From: Bacillota bacterium
GTDB lineage: Bacteria; Bacillota; Clostridia; Lachnospirales; Lachnospiraceae
Length of the DNA stretch: 64,000 nucleotides
Reading direction: 5' to 3'
Assembly: GCA_023458035.1 (NCBI GenBank)
Contig: JAEXAX010000004.1
Span: 1 to 64,000, forward strand
The notes beneath the pieces are model-generated. The model did not search any database. It was not told where the DNA came from and saw only the letters and a list, made by a program, of their open reading frames with translations. A program made the position numbers and the translations under genes. Positions within the stretch are counted from its first letter, which is position 1. Each line of letters starts with the position of its first letter. Below, one piece after another: positions 60,134 through 64,000 of this stretch.

Positions 60134-61273
60134 TTGGCAGAAGCAAAACGTGATTATTATGAGGTGCTGGGAGTCTCGAAAGGGGCAGACGACAGTACAA
60201 TTAAAAGCGCCTATCGGAAGCTGGCCAAAAAATATCATCCTGATGTCAATCCCGGAGACAAAGAGGCGGAACGTAAATTCAAGGAAGCCTCAGAGGCTTA
60301 TGCCGTCCTCAGTGACGCTGAAAAACGTAAACAATATGATCAGTTCGGTCATGCAGCCTTTGAACAAGGCGGCGGTGGCGGTGGCTTCGGCGGCTTTGAC
60401 TTCAACGGCGCCGATATGGGTGATATCTTCGGTGATATCTTCGGTGATCTGTTCGGCGGCGGCCGGCGTGGAAATCGAAACGGCCCAAGACGCGGCAACG
60501 ATGTGCATGCCAGAGTACAGTTGACTTTTGAAGAAGCAGTGTTCGGCACAGAAAAAGAGGTGACTCTGCCGTTGCATGAGACTTGCGAGAGCTGTCATGG
60601 CAGCGGAGCCAAGGCTGGAACATCAGCGGAAACCTGTTCTCGTTGTCACGGCAGCGGACAGATTGTCCAGACACAGCAGTCCTTCTTTGGTATGGTACAG
60701 AATGTCACCGTTTGTCCGGAATGCCACGGCAGCGGGAAAATCATTCGTGAAAAATGTCCGGATTGCGGCGGAAGCGGCAGCATCTTGAAAAAGAAGACCA
60801 TCAGTGTCAGAATGCCGGCCGGTATCGATGACGGTCAGATGGTGCGCCTGCGTGAGATGGGTGAGCCGGGTACAAACGGCGGTGGCAGAGGCGATTTGCT
60901 GGTTGAAGCAGCTGTCAGCCGCCATCCGATTTTCCAAAGACAGGGAAATCATATTTATTCCACTGTACCCATCACCTTTGCACAGGCTGCTCTGGGAGCT
61001 GATATAACGGTCAAGACGGTGGATGGTGATGTAATCTATTCCGTCAAAGCAGGAACCCAGACCGGCACCAAGGTACGGCTATCCGGTAAAGGAGTGCCAT
61101 CGCTCAGAAACAGCAGACAACGTGGAGATCATTATTTGTCGTTGGTGGTAGAGGTGCCGCATAAACTGTCAGAACGAGCCAGGGAGCTGCTGTATGAGTT
61201 TGATGCGGAAACAGATAAGAAGTTTCCGGATTCCAAAAAAGACAAAGGAAAAAAGAAAATTTTCGGGAAATAG
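60134..61273 (+). CDS. dnaJ: Co-chaperone DnaJ
   Basis: This 379-residue class A J-protein stimulates the DnaK ATPase. It has a J domain with HPD (KKYHPDVNPGD), a G/F-rich region (about 76-118), four zinc repeats (CESCHGSG, CSRCHGSG, CPECHGSG, CPDCGGSG), and a substrate-binding C-terminal part. It starts with TTG, 13 bases or so after AAGGAGGAAG, the only start that keeps the J domain whole. Confidence 0.97.
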   Translation: MAEAKRDYYEVLGVSKGADDSTIKSAYRKLAKKYHPDVNPGDKEAERKFKEASEAYAVLSDAEKRKQYDQFGHAAFEQGGGGGGFGGFDFNGADMGDIFGDIFGDLFGGGRRGNRNGPRRGNDVHARVQLTFEEAVFGTEKEVTLPLHETCESCHGSGAKAGTSAETCSRCHGSGQIVQTQQSFFGMVQNVTVCPECHGSGKIIREKCPDCGGSGSILKKKTISVRMPAGIDDGQMVRLREMGEPGTNGGGRGDLLVEAAVSRHPIFQRQGNHIYSTVPITFAQAALGADITVKTVDGDVIYSVKAGTQTGTKVRLSGKGVPSLRNSRQRGDHYLSLVVEVPHKLSERARELLYEFDAETDKKFPDSKKDKGKKKIFGK

Positions 61274-61278
61274 CAGAC

Positions 61279-61315
61279 AAAAAGAACAAGGTGATGTGTT
61301 CCTTGTTCTTTTTTT
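61279..61315 (+). terminator. Terminator after dnaJ
   Basis: AAAAAGAACAAGG pairs with CCTTGTTCTTTTT, followed by a T run. It closes the hrcA operon. Confidence 0.9.
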
Positions 61316-61360
61316 GTTATGTGCACAACAATCTAAAAAAGATAACAATAGACGAAATAC

Positions 61361-61389
61361 TTGTATAAAATAGATAAAAATGTTATAAT
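61361..61389 (+). promoter_or_regulatory. Promoter of cstA
   Basis: TTGTAT (61361-61366) and a perfect TATAAT (61384-61389) are 17 bases apart. ATAATGTCAA overlaps the -10 and recurs at 61476-61485 in the leader. Confidence 0.7.
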
Positions 61390-61470
61390 GTCAACAAAGG
61401 TTAGCCTGTCGGAAGATGGCTGCCGTTTGATAGAAATAAACAAAAAAGTTGAGAGAAGGAGGACAGTCAG

Positions 61471-61490
61471 ATGACATAATGTCAAGGTGA
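61471..61490 (+). promoter_or_regulatory. Minimal upstream ORFs and palindrome in the cstA leader
   Basis: GAAGGAGGA (61456-61464) is followed by ATG-ACA-TAA and, overlapping its stop, ATG-TCA-AGG-TGA. The same bases form the palindrome TGACAT-A-ATGTCA (61472-61484). The real cstA start lies 110 bases further on. The site could be a ribosome stalling point, an operator, or a decayed start. Confidence 0.4.
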
Positions 61491-61599
61491 GTAAGAGCTA
61501 AAGGAAAGTGTCGATTCGACAGGTTGCAGTTAATAGAAATGGTCAGGACTTGGGTTTGAGGGCAGGTTTGACCAAACGAGATCGAAAAGGGGGATACAT

Positions 61600-63042
61600 A
61601 TGATTTCGTTTTTAGTTTCATTAGTAATTTTAATTGTGGGATACTTTGTGTATGGTAAGGTGGCAGAGAAGGTATTTGCCCCGGACAGTCGTGAAACGCC
61701 CTGTGTGATTCACCCGGACGGTGTAGACTATGTTCCGATTAAGCCATGGCGCGCCTTTCTGATTCAATTGTTAAATATTGCCGGTCTGGGACCGATCTTC
61801 GGAGCACTGTCCGGAGCTATTTGGGGACCGAGCGTCTTTTTGTGGATCGTTTTCGGTACTATTTTCGCGGGAGCCGTACATGACTACCTGAGCGGTATGC
61901 TGTCGATCAGAAATGACGGTGCCAGCATCTCGGAGATCGTTGGCCGTTATCTCGGTCCGGTTATGAAGTTTATAATGCGTATTTTCTCTGTCGTATTGCT
62001 GGTTATGGTCGGTGTTGTATTTATGGTGGGACCGGCCGGCTTACTGGCTTTACTGACTCCGAAGTCATTAAACATTACCTTCTGGACTGTCGTGATTCTG
62101 ATTTATTATTTTCTGGCAACGTTGCTTCCGATTGATGCCATCATTGCAAAGCTGTATCCGATCTTTGGTGCGACGCTGATCATTATGGCCTTGGGCATCG
62201 GAGGCGCCACCCTGTTGAGAAGCGGCAGTCATCCTATGCTTGAGATCACACTGCAAAATTTGCATCCGGATGGCAAGCCGATCTGGCCGTTAATGTTTAT
62301 TACCGTAGCCTGCGGCGCTATTTCCGGTTTCCATGCAACCCAGTCTCCAATGGTGGCCCGTTGTCTGACTTCCGAAAAACAGGGTCGTCAGATTTTTTAT
62401 GGCGCCATGGTGGCCGAGGGTGTTATTGCTCTGATCTGGGCAGCTGCCGGCTGTGCATTTTACGAGAAAACAGGTGGTTTGATGACAGGACTGCTGGCCG
62501 CCGGCGGCGGAAATTCGACTACAGTCTACGATATGTCTATGAAGCTGTTGGGGCCGGTAGGCGGTGTACTGGCTATGGTCGGCGTTATCGCCTGTCCGAT
62601 TACATCCGGCGATACAGCCTTTAGAAGCGCAAGGTTAACAATTGCCGACTGGTTTAAAATTGATCAGAAAAACAGTAAGAAGCGTTTATTACTGTCCGCG
62701 CCGTTACTGGGCATTGGCTATCTGATCTCGTTATTGCCGTACCAATCCGTATGGCGTTACTTCTCATGGTCAAACCAGACGCTGGCCATGATCGCTTTGT
62801 GGGCAGGAGCCGCTTATCTGGCTAAACATAAGGATAGACCGCTGGTCAGCCTGATTGCTGCATTGCCGGCCACCTTTATGACCGCTGTCAGCGTTACCTA
62901 TATCATTATGGCTCCGGAAGGATTTAAACTGAGTACAGCGATTGCCTATCCTGCCGGCCTGATCACAGCGGTGATATTTGCCGGAATCTATCTGTGGAAA
63001 GGCTTGCTGCCAGGCATGAAACATCCAACTGCGGCTGAATAA
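61600..63042 (+). CDS. cstA: Carbon starvation protein CstA-family transporter
   Basis: This 480-residue integral membrane protein with about a dozen hydrophobic helices belongs to the shorter CstA form common in Firmicutes. E. coli members (about 700 residues) take up pyruvate or peptides. Motifs are PIKPWRAFLIQLLNIAGLGPIFGALSG-type (residues about 47-70), GPSVFLWIVFGTIFAGAVHDY and ACGAISGFHATQSPMVARC. It has its own promoter and a 200-base leader. Confidence 0.92.
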   Translation: MISFLVSLVILIVGYFVYGKVAEKVFAPDSRETPCVIHPDGVDYVPIKPWRAFLIQLLNIAGLGPIFGALSGAIWGPSVFLWIVFGTIFAGAVHDYLSGMLSIRNDGASISEIVGRYLGPVMKFIMRIFSVVLLVMVGVVFMVGPAGLLALLTPKSLNITFWTVVILIYYFLATLLPIDAIIAKLYPIFGATLIIMALGIGGATLLRSGSHPMLEITLQNLHPDGKPIWPLMFITVACGAISGFHATQSPMVARCLTSEKQGRQIFYGAMVAEGVIALIWAAAGCAFYEKTGGLMTGLLAAGGGNSTTVYDMSMKLLGPVGGVLAMVGVIACPITSGDTAFRSARLTIADWFKIDQKNSKKRLLLSAPLLGIGYLISLLPYQSVWRYFSWSNQTLAMIALWAGAAYLAKHKDRPLVSLIAALPATFMTAVSVTYIIMAPEGFKLSTAIAYPAGLITAVIFAGIYLWKGLLPGMKHPTAAE

Positions 63043-63091
63043 GTAAAGCAGAAATATAAAGTACCGATATTTATGCGGCTGCGGCTATGAA

Positions 63092-63120
63092 TTGACCGGG
63101 CTGGCCGACTGCGGTACAAT
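63092..63120 (+). promoter_or_regulatory. Promoter of galK
   Basis: TTGACC (63092-63097) and TACAAT (63115-63120) are 17 bases apart, 32 bases before galK. Confidence 0.6.
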
Positions 63121-63151
63121 AAGACAAAAATATGCAAAAGGAGCAGAAAGT

Positions 63152-64000
63152 ATGGTGACAACAGAGGAACTACAGAAAATCAAATCGTGCTTTGCGGAGC
63201 ATTTCGGTGGTGATGACGGACGTTTGTTTTTTGCGCCGAGTCGGATTAATATTATCGGTGAGCATATTGATTATAATGGCGGCTGTGTTCTGCCTTGTGC
63301 GATTGAGATCGGCACCTATGCTATGGTCAGACCACGGCAGGATCACAAGCTGCGGTTGTTTTCTGCCAATCTGGATCGGGCGGAGCCGTTATTGCTTGAT
63401 CTGGATCAGGATGCGTATGATGATCGTCGCGGCTGGCTGAACTATCCGATGGGTATGGTAAAGTATCTTAAAGAACAGGGATATCGGGTTGGCGGCTTTG
63501 AAGGTGTTGTTTATGGAAATATTCCAAACGGAGCCGGGCTTTCCTCATCTGCCAGTCTTGAGTTGTTGATCGGCCAGATCTGCAGTACCTTATTCAATGA
63601 GGGCCAGATCCCGATGCTTGACCTTGTAAAAACAGGGAAACGGGTGGAAAATGACTATTTCGGTCTGATGACCGGCATTATGGATCAGTTTGCTATTGGT
63701 ATGGGAAGGGAAAAGCATTGTGTTTTATTGAACACAGCCACCTTGGAATATCAATACATTCCGTTAGAATTGAACGATTGCTGCTTTGTCATCATGAGTA
63801 CTAACTATCGACGCGAGTTAAAAGATTCTAAATATAATGAACGCCGGAGCGAATGCGAGAGCGGACTGGCTATACTACAGGAGTATGGAACGAAAATTGA
63901 AAATCTTTGCGAAATGCGAGCAGCGGATTGGGACAAATTGAAACACCTGATTACTGCTGAAAACATAAAAAAACGCATTGAACATGTGGTGACTGAAAAT
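63152..64000 (+). CDS. galK: Galactokinase, 3' end cut by the window
   Basis: This GHMP kinase phosphorylates galactose at C1 in the Leloir pathway. The 283 residues present include the signature APSRINIIGEHIDYNGG, the ATP loop PNGAGLSSSASLELLIG, GIMDQFAIGMG with the catalytic Asp, and STNYRRELKDSKYNERR. The ATG follows AAAGGAGCAG. No stop is reached before the window ends, so about 100 residues are missing. Confidence 0.95.
   Translation, partial: MVTTEELQKIKSCFAEHFGGDDGRLFFAPSRINIIGEHIDYNGGCVLPCAIEIGTYAMVRPRQDHKLRLFSANLDRAEPLLLDLDQDAYDDRRGWLNYPMGMVKYLKEQGYRVGGFEGVVYGNIPNGAGLSSSASLELLIGQICSTLFNEGQIPMLDLVKTGKRVENDYFGLMTGIMDQFAIGMGREKHCVLLNTATLEYQYIPLELNDCCFVIMSTNYRRELKDSKYNERRSECESGLAILQEYGTKIENLCEMRAADWDKLKHLITAENIKKRIEHVVTEN

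Noticed and set aside
60134..60136. dnaJ as a 5'-truncated gene because it lacks an ATG
   Set aside because: A TTG start with AAGGAGGAAG upstream gives a complete J domain and normal length.
1..64000. CRISPR arrays, tRNA or rRNA genes, and prophage
   Set aside because: No regularly spaced repeats, cloverleaf-like sequences, rRNA segments or phage structural genes were recognised.

Overview
The window comes from a low-to-mid GC anaerobic Firmicute, most likely class Clostridia and compatible with a Lachnospiraceae-like host. The evidence is a pyruvate formate-lyase system with its activase and a 2[4Fe-4S] ferredoxin, a GlgC/GlgD pair, SpoVG, DnaD/DnaI-type replication proteins, HrcA/CIRCE heat-shock control, a zinc-type S14, a KOW protein between map and infA, and an LPXTG surface protein. 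Species cannot be read from the sequence. No tRNA, rRNA, CRISPR array or intact transposase was seen.

Layout. 1-3061: four adjacent hairpins abut an N-terminally truncated LPXTG adhesin. 3275-6700: a visibly AT-rich, decayed island with GntR, ABC-ATPase, RhuM and mobilisation-like remnants around one intact ABC exporter. 6968-10616 (minus): ferredoxin, and the operon pflB core - small Cys-rich protein - stand-alone glycyl-radical domain - pflA. 10845-19103 (plus): a YcxB-like membrane protein, a lipoprotein, asnS, an SbcD/YhaO-like nuclease overlapping a YhaN-like ATPase, then leuBCD. 19201-24137 (minus): prs, helicase loader and DnaD protein, then murC. 24383-32655 (plus): glgC-glgD, spoVG, a wall-binding protein, pth, mfd. 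32794-36228 (minus): ruvB, ruvA, pncB, a DUF3783 protein. 36625-52777 (plus): the S10-spc-alpha ribosomal superoperon including secY, adk, map, the KOW gene, infA, rpmJ, rpoA and rplQ. 52977-56326: glf, dgt, cutC. 56386-61273: hrcA-grpE-dnaK-dnaJ under a CIRCE operator. 61600-64000: cstA and the start of galK, cut by the window edge.

The strongest candidate for something undescribed is the pyruvate formate-lyase locus. The catalytic chain stops before the glycyl-radical domain. That domain is a separate 81-residue gene. Between the two lies a 77-residue protein that shares the start of the glycyl-radical domain but carries a C-x2-C-x6-C segment in place of the radical loop. Other points of interest are a GNRA-rich leader before rpsM, a possible Shine-Dalgarno switch before rplF, a cutC terminator that overlaps the hrcA promoter, DnaA-box-like repeats upstream of the dnaD-like gene, and minimal upstream ORFs before cstA.
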